Part shown: positions 33,357 to 45,500 of the stretch, in pieces | Position numbering within the stretch: the stretch's first letter is position 1 | Layout of the letters: each line of letters begins with the position of its first letter | Assembly (NCBI GenBank): GCA_025667525.1 | Contig: CM046878.1 | Span: 389,240,974-389,304,973 of the forward strand | Origin: Glebionis coronaria | Lineage: Eukaryota > Streptophyta > Magnoliopsida > Asterales > Asteraceae | Reading direction: 5' to 3' | DNA length: 64,000 nt | The notes under the pieces: generated by a model | What the model was told of the DNA's origin: nothing | The model's database searches: none | The model's input: only the letters and a program-made list of their open reading frames with translations | Made by a program: the position numbers and the translations under genes

Positions 33357-36300
33357 TGTAACACCCCAAAATGTGATATGCAGAAGCGGTGAAGCTCGGG
33401 GGCTGTTACGTCATTGTATCATAGTTCAAGGTACAAGAGAACGACTCTAAATGAGACGTTTTATAAAAATACCTCGTTGAATTTAAATTAAAAGCATCAC
33501 AGTACAAAAGGTCTCAGTTTCAAAAGATAGTGCAGCGAAATGTAAAAGTTTTAAACATCAACGAGATAATAGTTCAAAAGCATAAGTGAATAAATATCCG
33601 AAGATAGCCAAGAAATGCATGCGGACTCCAAGTACTTCACACAGCAGATACAACTCATCATCAATTACCTGAGATAAATGCTAAATTGGGTCAACATAAA
33701 GTTGGTGAGAATATAGGTTTCAAGTAAAAATTCATAGTAATTCAATTTCAGATTTCATTTCATGTACACATGCAACTATAGGAGGTATAGTGCCAAGTGT
33801 AGGATAAATTTGGTGTTCACAATATTTATGATAGCTAAGCTCGTGACATCGAAACTAGTGATCCAGTGCATACAATAGATTGCATACATAAATTTTTGCC
33901 CCAATGGAGTACCTAGCCAAGATGACTCCGTTCATACAAATGGTACACACTCGTCTGGCGTCAGAATGCCCGAGTGGAGGTTGTCAACCCTCAATAGATC
34001 TATCCGTAACATAAGAGCTTACTCCAGCAGAGTAACTAACGATTCACGATAGTGGGAACTATGGCTAAAGCAACTTAAGCTATCTCATAAATAGTGTTCA
34101 CAAAGCGTTCACAGAAATCAAGTTTTTACTTACGTCCAGAAGCAAGCATCAAAGCATTTATCACATCCCAAAACATTAAACACAGAAAGCAGTTTAATAG
34201 GGATCTATAAACTCACCTCAAGCAACGATTCAAACCGCACAAGTATGATCAAATAGTAGCGAGCAACTCTAGCAACAACCTAAATATAATACTATAGTTT
34301 AGGCGCTAGCAAATAAGTCACAGTAGTTCGTCATGTACGTTACTCATCAATCATGTATATATTTTGTTGTTAAAATCGTGACTTGTAAATGTTATTTCGT
34401 TATAAACATCATAGTATATATATATACTTAGGCAAAAATATTTATTTTTGACTCGACGAAATTTCGACAGCCTTTCGGCGTAAATTTTAATTTACCAAAA
34501 TTTATCTTAATAAATTTTCCAACACGGTTTCTAACGAAAATTCGGCAGCCTTTCGGCGTCACGTAAAAATTTGCCATTTTTAGTAAGTACTCAAATCTCG
34601 TCCTAAAACCCCTATTTTCAACAATTTCTCAATCACCAATATTTCAACAAGTCATTTTCCGCAATAGTATCAATTTCCACTTCCAACGTTCAAACTTTTA
34701 ACGTTACACCAAGTACTCACATTTCGCGCTAACACGCTTTTACAAAACAAGTCCAACATTTATACATACCATTTAGTAACCATTTCGACACTTAAAACAA
34801 CTCCGTTTAACTCGAAAATGTCGTTTCGACCACTTTAAAAATCTGGACAGCAACCACTTATAGTGTTTTTCAAAAAAAAAAAAAATTTCCGACAATGAAA
34901 TTTAAACGACCACATCTTACTCATTTTAGCTCCGTTTTTAGCCCATAATATATCGAAACGAAGGTATTAACTTATATTTTCATAATATCATGGTAAACTA
35001 GTGTCAAAACAATTTTTACGACCCTCTACGCCTCTTACAAAAATCGGACAGATTGTATGTTTTTCGTAAAAACTCGTTTTCGACCATTTTCAAGCGTAAC
35101 CACTAGTAGTAACACTACTTGTTCCCTCCAATTATTCATAAACATCAACAAAATCAAAGATTTTACTTCAAGTTCACAAATCCAAAATATACATACTTAT
35201 ATTTTTCACAAATCTTTCAATTAAACCATTTTCATGTATGGATCTAATAGATCCACACATAATTTCCATAGATCTTAAAATATTTCATGAACAAAATAGT
35301 TTTTATCATTTTATTTCAAGAAAATACTTGATGAGTAACATGCATGCATAGATCTACAAAGATTATGCATGGAAAATGAAAAGATGAAAAAGGTTTAAGA
35401 AGTAACCTTGAGTAACGATTCTACGTAATCACAACGACCCGATCTACGCTCTAACCCACTAATAATCAACAAGAACTCTACTCTACAACTTCAACCCAAA
35501 AACTACTCAAATCAATAAACCAAGAAAGACCATTCTTCTTTATGCTTGTACAATCTCTAGGGTGATTTTGTTTTGTGTTAATTCTTGTTAAAATGAAGCT
35601 TTTAGAAATCAACAATGGTGGAAAATGTTTGTGTTTGTGTGCCGTGTGTTTTGAGAGAGAAGGAGAGATATGTGTGTTTTTTTTTGAAGTGAAAGTGAAG
35701 TGAATAATGAATTATTTGAGGTGGTTTTGGTTAGTAAGTTAAAATGTAAGATGTGTAAGTAAGTGTAAGCTTAATATGGTAAAGAATGGAGTGTTGGTGC
35801 ATTATGCACATGGGGTGACATATGGCCGGTTATGGGGTCCCATATGGGGGTAAATTTTTCAAAATTTTTACTATGGTAACTAGTTAAAAGGTTTAAGGTA
35901 AAAAGGTTAGTTAGTTTTAGGTAAATATCAAAAAGTATATAGTTAAGTTAAAAGTTACGTAAAACTTAAAAATTTGACGAAATATTTTAAATTTACGATT
36001 TTTCGACGAAAACTGACATTTTATGATTGGTAAAGTATTTTATGCACGCTAACAACGGTTAAACGTAAAAACGACGTAAAATGCGAAAACGCGATACGTT
36101 AATTAAATATTCACGGTAAATACGATTTATTACTATAAATAGCAAAAATATTAAAATACAGGCATATATAAACATATACAGAAATATTTAAATACGCTGC
36201 TCATGAAAATACGATCACACTGTTAAAAACTAAACATTTAAGCACATAATTCACAGATAACGAATAATCTCATGGATTATCGTCAATTCATTGACCGTCT

Positions 36301-36503
36301 CAACACTTTGGTCAGGTTCACAGAAAATGTTCAGAATAATGACTGAGCACAGTGTCAGGCCATTACTCGTCAGCAAACAGTTTTTCAGACAACGCAGGAT
36401 AACCTCCCGGTTCCAACACAGTTAAATCACATAGTTAACTAAATAAAAAGTCAAAGGGTAAAATAGTCATTTTACAAAGTAGGGAAAATTACCAGGTGTT
36501 ACA
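33357..36503 (-). mobile_element. 5' LTR of gypsy-A (3,147 bp)
   Basis: TGTAACACCCC...GTGTTACA, abutting TSD CCTAG at 36504-36508. Near-identical to 23989-27137. Confidence 0.95.
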
Positions 36504-36725
36504 CCTAGTCCATGTTATGTATGGACGGCCCATATGCAAGCCCAAGCCCATCTTATGGGCTTGGTATATAAACCCTCTCCTTTGATGGAGAGGGTAGTGT
36601 GGTTCTTCATTTTACACATAGTGGAAAAGCGTTTTTCTTTCACTTTCTCTCTCTAAGTGTGTGTGTTCTCACCATCTCTCTATCTCTTTCTCTCTAAAAC
36701 ATAAGCAAGACTTACATATCCTTCA
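36504..36725 (+). mobile_element. Right LTR of copia-2, 3' piece, with duplicated CCTAG
   Basis: 36504-36508 is the second copy of the gypsy-A TSD CCTAG; 36509-36725 continues the LTR to ...CATATCCTTCA. CTACC (36726-36730) follows and pairs with 19127-19131 as the copia-2 TSD. Confidence 0.93.
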
Positions 36726-36730
36726 CTACC

Positions 36731-37908
36731 ACAGAATCTTCATCCTCATCAAATCACAACCTCAAAATCCCTATGCTAGACCCTGACAACTTTGACCAAT
36801 GGAAGTTTAATTTTGAATAGTATCTTCAAGTAAATGATTATGCTCTTTGAGAAGTCATTGAATATGGCAATCAATTCGATAAAGTAGCGAAGATTCAGGC
36901 TGCTATTGGAGCACGAAGAACAGTTGGACAAATTGGTGTTGCTATTAATGAAAGACCTGAAGATGGAAGAGTTGTCTCAGTGGCTGAGATAGCCTTGAGA
37001 AAGAATGACATGATGACCTTGAACATTCTTAAACTTTCCTTGGGTCCAAAGAACCATCACAAATATAGAATCTATGAATCTACTAAAGATCTTTGGGTAG
37101 CCCTTCAAGTTACCTATGGTGGTAATGAAGATACAGCTAAATAATTGAAGTAGAAACTAGGCTCATCCCGATGAGAAGCTAGGTGAGGTAAGAATTCGGC
37201 TTTAAGACATCACTAGCAAGTTGGCTTTTATAGGAACAGAACTTGAAGGTGCTGATATCATTGCTACATTCCGTGGAGGTCTTGGTGATGCATGGAAAAT
37301 TGAAGCCAGATAAATTATTGATACCAATGCCCATAAGAGTGCTTCCTTTGATGATATCTACAATAAGCTAAAGATTATAGAGAATGAGACCTTACTTGAA
37401 TATGGGAAGAAGTCAACACCTGGAAGCGTGGCCTTCTTCTCACATAGTGAAACTCAAACCATTGACAAAGACTCATATATTAATGGATTGACTGTACATC
37501 CTGTTACTGGCTCAACTCTTGTTAGCGGTGGATCAACCTTTTTCAGCGGTTCGACTTTTGACACTGACACATACAATGTTGGCTCACCAAGTCTTAAACC
37601 TCCTGGTATTGATTTGGATACAATATGTGCATACATTGTTGCATTACCCAATGGTTCCTTAGTTACATATGAGGATCTTGAGCAAATTAGTGATGCTGAC
37701 CTAGAAGAGATGGATATCAAGTAGAATATGGCACTTGCAAGCATAAGGGCTAAGATATGGAACATGAGGTTTGGTAGAAAGATGAATTTTAATGGTAAAG
37801 ACACAGGTGGATTTGATAAATCCAAGGTTGAATGCTATAATTTTCATAGGATGGGAAACTTCATGAGAGAGTGTAGATCTCCACGGAGTGATGATGTTGG
37901 AAAGAAAT
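36731..37908 (+). pseudogene. Copia-3 gag, first part
   Basis: Resumes the gag started at 19123, immediately after the copia-2 TSD (TESSSSSNHNLKIPMLDPDNF, QWKFNFE). Stops in frame at about 36820 (TAG), 36848 (TGA) and 37142 (TAA), then frame changes. The segment 37428-37724 is open (LEQISDADLEEMDIK). A zinc knuckle at about 37833-37874 has lost its second Cys (CYNFHRMGNFMREC). Gypsy-B inserts 30 bp after the knuckle (TSD GAAAT, 37904-37908). Typical copia Gag architecture: capsid-like domain, linker, CCHC. Confidence 0.85.
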
Positions 37909-40709
37909 TGTAAAACCCGCATGCTTCTACCATGAATAGTATCCTTAAGATCGTACGTACTAGATTAAAACTTTCCTATTATAGCATGATTACGATTACG
38001 TGTTAGGATTTTACGTATTACGTACATGTTAGAACATGATAAGTATTTACTACGCACGAGCACGCAATAATTATTTGACAATAATTAATCACGAACATGC
38101 GATCATGAAAACATGAACGTAATTAAATCACGAACTATTATTAGTTACGTATATATATTTATTACGAGCGTAAATAAATATATTAGGTCACGGTAAAAGG
38201 ACTACTCATTTTTCACTTTTACAGAAGAATTTTACAAAACCTAAAAAGGCTCTTCCTTCTCCTTTTTCCTTCTTTTGGCCGCCACCCATAAACACACCAA
38301 AGGAGGTGTTAATTGATCTTTGATCTTGGTTTTGGTGCTAGTGTTCATGTTTGTTCATTCTTGTTTAGATCCACGCATTCGGTAATTCTTTTAACCCTTT
38401 TCTTTTGATTTGATCTTTTAAATAATTAAGAACATGATATGTTTTTCTTAAAAACCTAATTAAATCATAGATCTAACATGAAATTGGTTTTGGAATAAAT
38501 CAAAAGGGATGTTTTAGGGGTGTTTGTTCTTGGCCGCCGCCTAAACCGAACCCGAGGGGGTCTCGGTTTGGCTATTTGACCACCACCGAGACCATATGAT
38601 CCCGGTTGGTTGGTGTGGGTCCCACGGCAGCAACAAGACAAGGGGAACCCCGATGTGGTTCGGGGTATGGTGTCGATTTCATGTCCGGATCATGGTTCTT
38701 AGTCAAGATCCGGTTTACGGTGTATGTTAAGATTATTTTTTTCTTTTATAATCTTATGTTAAAATTAAATTAATGAACATGACATGATTAATTTAATAAC
38801 ATGACTTAGGTTATATTAATTATTAAAATCATGAAATTATTAACCTAAGTATTTTATATTTTTAAGACTTATAATTTATTAATTATTTAAAAACCATGGT
38901 TATAATTAATTAATTAACATAACTTAGGTTATATTATTAATAAATAATAATACATGTTTTAACCTAAGTATTTAACTTTATTTAATTAAAAACATGTTAT
39001 ACTTTAATTAAATATTTTAACCTATAGTTTATTTTAATTACATGAAATAATTAATAACTATACATTATATCATATGACTTAGAAAATAATCATGAAAACA
39101 CTTAGGCTTATATACTTAGCTTATTTAACCAGCTTATTTCTAATTATGGAAACTTCTATTTTTAGAAAATTATTTAAATAAGGCAGATAATCTATTTATA
39201 GAAACGTTCTATTTTTAAAAACTTATTTATTTCAGGCAGCTAATCTATTTCTGGAAACTTATTTAAATCAGGCAGCTAATCTATTTATGGAAACTTTCTA
39301 TTTTTAGAAACTTATCTATTTTAAGCAGTAATTCTATTTTTGGAAACTTTCTATTTTTGGAAACTTTCTATTTTTGGAAACTTTCTATTTTGGTAACTTT
39401 CTATTTTTGGAAACTTTCTATTTTTGGAAACCTTCTATTATAGGAAACCTGCTATTTTTGGAAAGTTACTTATTATTACACAGTAAGTATAATAATACAT
39501 GAAATACCAGAAATACTTAATCAGAGTAAACAGAATACAAGATAAACACAGTTTAAGGCTTAAAACAGTAAAACATGATAAGAATAGATAAATGAAGCTA
39601 AGACATGACATAAAATCAGTTACGTATTAGTAAGCAGATACTTATTAATGTATATATTTATGTAGCATTAGTGATACGGAAGTAGGATTCCTCTCAGTTC
39701 GTCTTCTTCTTTTACTGGACATAAGGTACGGATTCCCGTCCTATCAGTATGGACATTCTTTCCTTATTAGGATTTCCCCGTATGCAGCCAAATTTTTTCC
39801 CGTAGTATAAGTATGTGTTTGAATTGCTTATGTTTAATTTAGAATACCTATAGCCATATACACGCATGACCAGTTTCACCTAGTTATGGAGGTACCATAA
39901 CCATAACATTAAAGGCACTGATGTTATGACTTCACCACGGCGGAGTGATTGCTCGTGGCGTCCCTTCAGCTTTTGTCCATTTATATTATATTTATCATGT
40001 GGGGCGTATGGGTGCATCCTAGTTACATGTTTTCAGTCAGGATTTCATGGTGAATGTGGTGTGTGCCTTGCATCCTTCACAAGGAGCTGATCCCTCCTAC
40101 CCAAAAACCAGTATATTAAATTAGAGGCAGCCCCTCTAATTTGCATGATGAGGTCACCCCTCCAAGTACTCATGCACGGTGGATTTTCATGACCTATATT
40201 GGCTAATGGTAAAATATGATAAACAGTTTTTACAAGATAAACATGAGGCTTTTCAAACTATAAAACCAGTTTTATCAAGACTTAACCAGGTTACTCGGGA
40301 CTTAGTTTCTTCCGCTGTTATATGTTATATGCTTATCCTTTTCATGCTTTATTGTACATCCGTGCACTGAGCGTATTGCTCAGCCGTTTTTCTTTTCTAT
40401 GTTCCCAAAACGGCAGGTACTCAGGGAGGCTCGTAGACTTTAAGAGTATGTGCATATGGACTGGAAGCTTTCTAGCCTTTCTTTACTTTATGCATTACTT
40501 TTCTTTTGATACGCTTGCTATGGACATTGTTTAGTCCTTTCCTTTACTATACTATGTTTGTGTGTGATGAGCTTACTTTTGGACTACCGATGTTTGATTC
40601 CGGAATTTTCCTTTTATGGTCATGTAATGTTTAGACATTTTTCCTTGTATGCTTTGATGAAACGCCATAATTACATGTGACATTTCCATTATCAAAATGG
40701 GGTGTTACA
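37909..40709 (+). mobile_element. 5' LTR of gypsy-B (2,801 bp, one internal deletion)
   Basis: TGTAAAACCCGC...GGGGTGTTACA. Compared with 46043-49007 it lacks about 165 bp near 38192; the break shares GGTAA with both sides of the missing segment. A 63-codon ORF (40179-40370) is present in both LTRs but has no motif. Confidence 0.95.
39330..39465. repeat. 17-bp tandem repeat TTTCTATTTTTGGAAAC in the 5' LTR of gypsy-B
   Basis: About seven to eight adjacent copies with small variations. Looser versions extend upstream to about 39160, interspersed with 'aggcagctaatctattt' blocks. The equivalent array in the 3' LTR is at about 47630-47762. Confidence 0.85.
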
Positions 40710-40713
40710 GTTA

Positions 40714-40726
40714 TGGTATCAGAGCC
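40714..40726 (+). other. Primer-binding site of gypsy-B (tRNA-iMet)
   Basis: TGGTATCAGAGCC, four bases after the 5' LTR. Confidence 0.96.
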
Positions 40727-41893
40727 AAGGCTTTGACCTGTAGGCTCTCAAAATATGACCTGTGGTAAGTGGGTAGTCACTATGGTCTTCCTAGAACTGA
40801 CAGTTGTTTTCATGCATTCATCATTTTTATGCATACATATATATGTCATTGTCTCAGATTTATGACTAAGTAATGGTTGGTACAGGACTGGCCCTATTTA
40901 GTCGCATGTGTTTTATCAAAACTTTTAAATTTGGGACCGACCCATAGGCGTCCCCTCGCCATGTATTTTGTTTTGGGTGAACTGACCATAGGCGTTCACT
41001 CTCGAGCATACAAAAGTTTTCATAAAACTGCATCATGCATTCATACACAAAAATTTTCTTGCATAAAATTTTTCTCTTGAAATTTTGGTATAAATTTTTT
41101 TTCATGTATATATATTTTATGTTTTGATCTGTTTTATCATATGTTTTATGTTATACTGTCAGATGGTTCTCACACGCGAATAGGAACAGCTCAATGCTGC
41201 AATTCAAGCTGCTATGCAAGCTTTGCTTCCTCAACTGAGGAATGACATCAGGGCTGAAGTTCAAGCTTCCAACAATCAGCAGCATAATCAGGCACCTCCT
41301 TCTCCTCCTTCTCCAGTGACATTAGCAGTATGGCTGGAGAGATTCAACAAGCTCCGCCCTCGAGCTTTTGAGAAGACAGATAGCCCCAATGATGCTGAAA
41401 GCTGGTTGGCTCACATCGAGAAGATTTTCAATGCTATGGGTTGTGACCCCGCATACAAGGCGAGGTTGGCATGCTATCGGTTCGAAGGCGATGTGCTAAA
41501 TTGGTGGTTAGCGTTGATGAAGTCTGAGGGTGGTGACGAGTGGGTTGCTGGTTTGACTTGGGCTCAGTTCAAGGACAGGGTGATGGAGCAGTTCTTTCCC
41601 AAGGCTGAGCAGGACAAGCTCAAGAGAGAGTACCATGGGATCCGACAGAGAGCTGGGGAGAATAGCAACGAGTTTATGCAGCGCTTTCTTCGCTTAGCTG
41701 GTTTCCTTGGTGCGGCTGCAAGTACTCCTGAAGAGCAGGCACACCACTTTAGGTGGGCTCTTCGCACATCGGTCGCGAACAATCTGGTGTGTGCTACGTT
41801 CAACACTGTAGCACAAGTGGCCGATGCAGCACGTAAGTTGGAGATGCTGCAGGAGAGAGATGAGTTCGGGGAAGCTGCGAGACCCTACAAGAG

Positions 41894-41977
41894 GTAAAAC
41901 ATTCGTATTCAAGCGGTGATCAATCCGTATACTTTCCATATATGTCAATTATTCATCTCTTTAAATGTATCTTCCAG
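41894..41977 (+). other. Putative gag intron 1 of gypsy-B (84 bp)
   Basis: Exon ...AAGAG|GTAAAACATT and TATCTTCCAG|GCAG; T-rich 3' half. Without removal, the frame stops at the donor itself (AGG TAA). Splicing leaves the next exon one base out of register with the Gag-like frame, consistent with one A lost in the run at 41982-41985. Confidence 0.65.
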
Positions 41978-42126
41978 GCAGAAAACTGGGACCGGTCTCA
42001 GCCGGCTACTCAACAACAGCCTCATCAGCCCAAGGGAAACGGTCAGACTAACGACCGTTCTGCTACGGATAGGCGTGGCGGTAATGATAATTACCGTAAC
42101 AACGCTGGACACTCCAACAACAATAG

Positions 42127-42187
42127 GTCTTAATACTTACGCATTTCCCTATGATTTCATGTTATAACTCATATTCTGACACTTTAG
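42127..42187 (+). other. Putative gag intron 2 of gypsy-B (61 bp)
   Basis: ...AACAATAG|GTCTTAATAC and CTGACACTTTAG|AAAAAC. A branch-point-like TTCTGAC lies 14 nt before the acceptor. Splicing keeps phase (AG|A) and joins two hydrophilic Gag-like segments. Short for a plant intron. Confidence 0.65.
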
Positions 42188-42267
42188 AAAAACTTCTACC
42201 AGGAACCATGGAAATGGTAGGGACCAGAACCAGAGAGGTTCACATCCTAGCCGTCCAGCTATCACTG

Positions 42268-42340
42268 GTATTCAATCTTACGATTTTCCGCATTGTCCTT
42301 TGTACCCTATTATCATGTCTTATGTAAAATGTTTTATCAG
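42268..42340 (+). other. Putative gag intron 3 of gypsy-B (73 bp)
   Basis: ...ATCACTG|GTATTCAATC and GTTTTATCAG|GTTCCC, T-rich. Splicing keeps phase (G|GT) and leads directly into the zinc-knuckle exon, which is in frame with protease and RT. Confidence 0.7.
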
Positions 42341-42570
42341 GTTCCCAGCCAGCCAGAGCAACTGCTGGAGGATTTACTCATCCTCTTTGCTCTACTTGCC
42401 ACCGTAGGCACCCAGGGCCATGTCGTAGTAACACTGACGCATGCTTCAAGTGTGGTCTTCCTGGCCATATCATGAAGGATTGCCGTAAGGGCGAGATGGA
42501 GGGTACATCGGGACATGCTGATTCCAAGCCGCCTCCTACTACCGGGCGTGTCTACACGACATCTCGAGAC

Positions 42571-45500
42571 TAGGCCAATAAGTCTACAGGTACCATCACT
42601 GGAATCTTGCATATGTATGGTCAAGCTGCATGTGTTCTTTTCGATACGGGTGCTACTCACTCGGTTATTTCTATCGCTTATGCTAAGGACATTAGGATGC
42701 TCCCCATGACACTAGAAAATAGGCTTACTATTTCCACGCCTTTGAGGGACTCTGTATTAATCACCCATGTATACAAGAGTCTTCCCCTAGAATTTGACGA
42801 TAAGGTTCGACCTGTTGACGCACTTCCGCTGAACATGAATGACTTCGACATGATTTTGTGCATGGATTGGCTATCCAAGCATCATGCTACCATAGATTGC
42901 CATTCATATCGAGTTATCTTCGGTGATATTAATGCACCAGAGTACATTAATAACGGGTTCATACCCGGACGGTCTGTACAAGTCATATCTACCCTGCAAG
43001 CGCGTGCACTACTGTCACATGGCTGCGAGGGTTATCTAGCTACGGTTCACGACATGGATGCTGAATCCCCATCAATTCAGGATCAAGCTATAGTGTCGGA
43101 ATTCCAAGATGTTTTTCCAGCAGAACTTCCGGGCATACCACTTGCACGAGAAGTGGAATTCAGTATCGAGCTTATTCTAGGAGCTGAACCAATCTCCAAG
43201 GCTCCTTATCGCATAGCTCCCATAGAGCTGAAGGAGCTGAAGGATCAACTGCAAGAACTTCTTGAACGAGGTTTCATTCGACCGAGCGCATCTCCATGGG
43301 GCGCACCGGTCTTGTTCGTTAAGAAGAAGGACGACAGTATGCGTCTTTGCATAGACTATCGCGAGCTCAACAAGATTACTATCCAGAATAGATATCCACT
43401 GCCGCGTATTGACGATCTGTTTGACCAACTCCAAGGGGCCAAACACTTCTCCAAGATTGATCTTAGGTCAGGCTATCATCAGCTACGGGTCAAGGAGCAG
43501 GACATCACTAAGACTGCCTTTCGTACCCGCTATGGCCACTACGAGTTTGTAGTTATGCCATTTGGCCTTACAAATGCTCCAGTAGTGTTCATGGACTTAA
43601 TGAACAGAATCTTCCATGAATTTATGGACAAGTTCGTCATTGTCTTCATCGATGACATCCTGATTTTCTCAAAGTCCAAGGCGGAACACGAAGACCATCT
43701 TCGTACAGTACTACAGATTCTTCGCCAGAAGCAGCTGTAAGCTAAATTCTCCAAGTGTGAGTTCTGGTTAGACAAGGTGGCATTCTTAGGTCACATTGTA
43801 TCAGCAGAAGGAATCACTATGGATCCAGCAAAGGTTGAGGCCATTACTAAGTGGCCAAGGCCGACATCAGCGACGGAAGTCCGCAGTTTCTTCGGCTTAG
43901 CTGGCTATTACCGTAGGTTCGTGGAGAACTTTTCCCGCTTAGCACTACCATTGACCAAACTGATGCGAAAAGGGGAGAAATTCGTCTGGACTGAAGAACG
44001 AGAGAAGAGCTTTGAAGACCTGAAGCAGAAGCTAGTATCTACACCTATTCTTACTCTCCTATCTGGTATGGGTGGATTTCAAATCTACAGCGATGCATCG
44101 GGGAAGGGACTTGGCTGTTTTCTCATGCAGCATGGGAAAGTGATCGCGTACGCTTCACGACAGCTTAAGCCTTATGAAGAAAATTACCCCACGCATGACT
44201 TGGAACTTGATGCAGTTGTGTTTGCATTGAAGATATGGAGGCACTACTTGTATGGAGAATCATGTGACATTTTCACGGACCACAAGAGCTTGAAGTATAT
44301 CTTCACTCAACGTGAATTGAACATGAGGCAGAGGAGATGGTTAGAGCTGTTGAAGGATTATGACATTAATCTACAGTATCATCCCGGAAAGGCAAATGTA
44401 GTAGCAGATGCTCTTACCAGGAAGTCTGGAATGATCAACGGCATTAAAATCGAAGAGGAAATCATAAGAGACTTGGAGCGACTTGACATCGAGATCATGG
44501 TACGTGGTCAGCACGGTTACTGGGCTAATCTTAGAGTAGAACCCGAGTTACTCTCTAAGATCAAGGAAGCTCAGAAGGATGACGGAGAAGTTTGGGCGAT
44601 AGTACATAATATGGAGAAACAGACAGAATTCAGAGTAGATGCAGATGGTATCGTATGGCAGGGCACGAGAATTGTGTTCTTGATGACCAAGAACTCCGAG
44701 AAGCCTTGTTAGCTGAAGCTCATAGCTCCCCATTCTCTATTCATCCTGGTTCGACTAAGATGTACCATGACATCAAGCAGTACTTTTGGTGGAGTGGTAT
44801 GAAACAGGATGTAGCTACTTACCTCTCCAAATGTCTTACCTGCCAGCAGGTTAAGATCGAGCATCAGCGATCTGGCGGTCTTCTTCAACCGTTAGATATT
44901 CCAGAGTGGAAGTGGACAAAATCACCATGGATTTTGTTACTGGTCTTCCGCCTACCAAGAGGAAGCACGATGCAATTTGGGTTATCGTAGATCGACTTAC
45001 CAAATCAGCTCATTTCTTACCGATCCGTAAGGAAGATCTGGTAAGTAAACTCGCCGATACGTACAGAAGAGAGATCACGAGACTCCACGGTGCACCATCC
45101 AGCATCGTCTCAGACAGAGATCCTCGATTCACTTGGCGCTTTTGGAAGAGTCTACAGAAAGCTTGGGGGTACACAACTTAAGCTTAGCACGGCTTTTCAA
45201 CCTCAAACGGACGAACAATCGGAACGAACCATTCAGACATTGGAAGATATGTTGAGGTCATGTGCGTTGGATGGACGGGAAATTGGGACGACTACATATG
45301 TTTGGTGGAGTTTGCATACAACAATAGCTGGCACGCAAGTATCAAGTGTGCTCCTTTCGAGATGTTGTATGGCAGAAAGTGTCGCGCCCCAATCTGCTGG
45401 GATCAGGTTGGCGAGCGAACACTTGAAGGACCAGAAATCATAGAGATGACCAATGAAAAGACCGTTGTAGCTAAGCAGAAACTTCAGGAAGCACGGTCAC

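Larger units (their letters stand above)
23989..36503 (-). mobile_element. Gypsy-A: chromodomain gypsy (Tekay-like), 12.5 kb, minus strand
   Basis: Complete structure with TSD CCTAG (23984-23988 and 36504-36508), LTRs of 3,149 and 3,147 bp, a tRNA-Met PBS, and, in transcription order, an acidic first ORF (33092-31926), gag (from 31615), protease, RT, RNase H, integrase with zinc-binding HHCC and a C-terminal chromodomain (to 27166), then a polypurine tract. Gag-pol is a single frame broken by at least six stop codons and one frameshift. The LTRs remain close; I counted about seven differences in the first 270 bp and fewer per base later. Confidence 0.95.
19132..36725 (+). mobile_element. Copia-2: internally deleted copia element, split by gypsy-A
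   Basis: Bounded by TSD CTACC (19127-19131 and 36726-36730). Left LTR 19132-19461; right LTR in two pieces, 23878-23988 and 36509-36725, split by gypsy-A. The internal part keeps the PBS, leader, the 3' half of RT plus RNase H, and a 2.9-kb noncoding 3' region. Gag, protease, integrase and the RT N-terminus are deleted. The extra ORF seen in copia-1 is also absent. LTRs differ at about 8 substitutions plus one 2-bp indel over 328 bp, counted by eye. Confidence 0.92.
41163..42570 (+). pseudogene. Gypsy-B gag with three putative introns
   Basis: ATG at 41163 (MVLTRE) follows a splice-acceptor-like CTGTCAG. A TAG at 41181 interrupts codon 7, then the frame is open to 41899. The Gag core is clear (WLERFNKLRPRAFEKTD, AESWLAHIEKIFNAMGCD, DVLNWWLAL, VMEQFFPKAEQDKLKREY, RFLRLAGFLG). 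After Lys-Arg the frame runs into TAA at a GT, and coding resumes in pieces at 41978-42126 (Gln/Asn-rich), 42188-42267 (Arg/Asn/Gly-rich) and 42341 on, where the knuckle CFKCGLPGHIMKDC lies (about 42439-42480). The phases at gaps 2 and 3 fit splicing; gap 1 leaves a one-base mismatch that a single missing A could explain. TAG at 42571 then precedes protease in the same frame. Confidence 0.85.

Noticed and set aside
39160..39465. CRISPR-like array because of regular repeats
   Set aside because: Repeats are contiguous with no unique spacers, inside a plant LTR.
40179..40370. 63-codon ORF conserved in both gypsy-B LTRs (also 48477-48668)
   Set aside because: Both copies are the same LTR, so similarity says nothing about selection; no motif and AT-rich composition.
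41894..42340. The three gag gaps as small MITE insertions
   Set aside because: No inverted termini and no target duplications; all three have GT...AG edges and fit the phase or nearly so.
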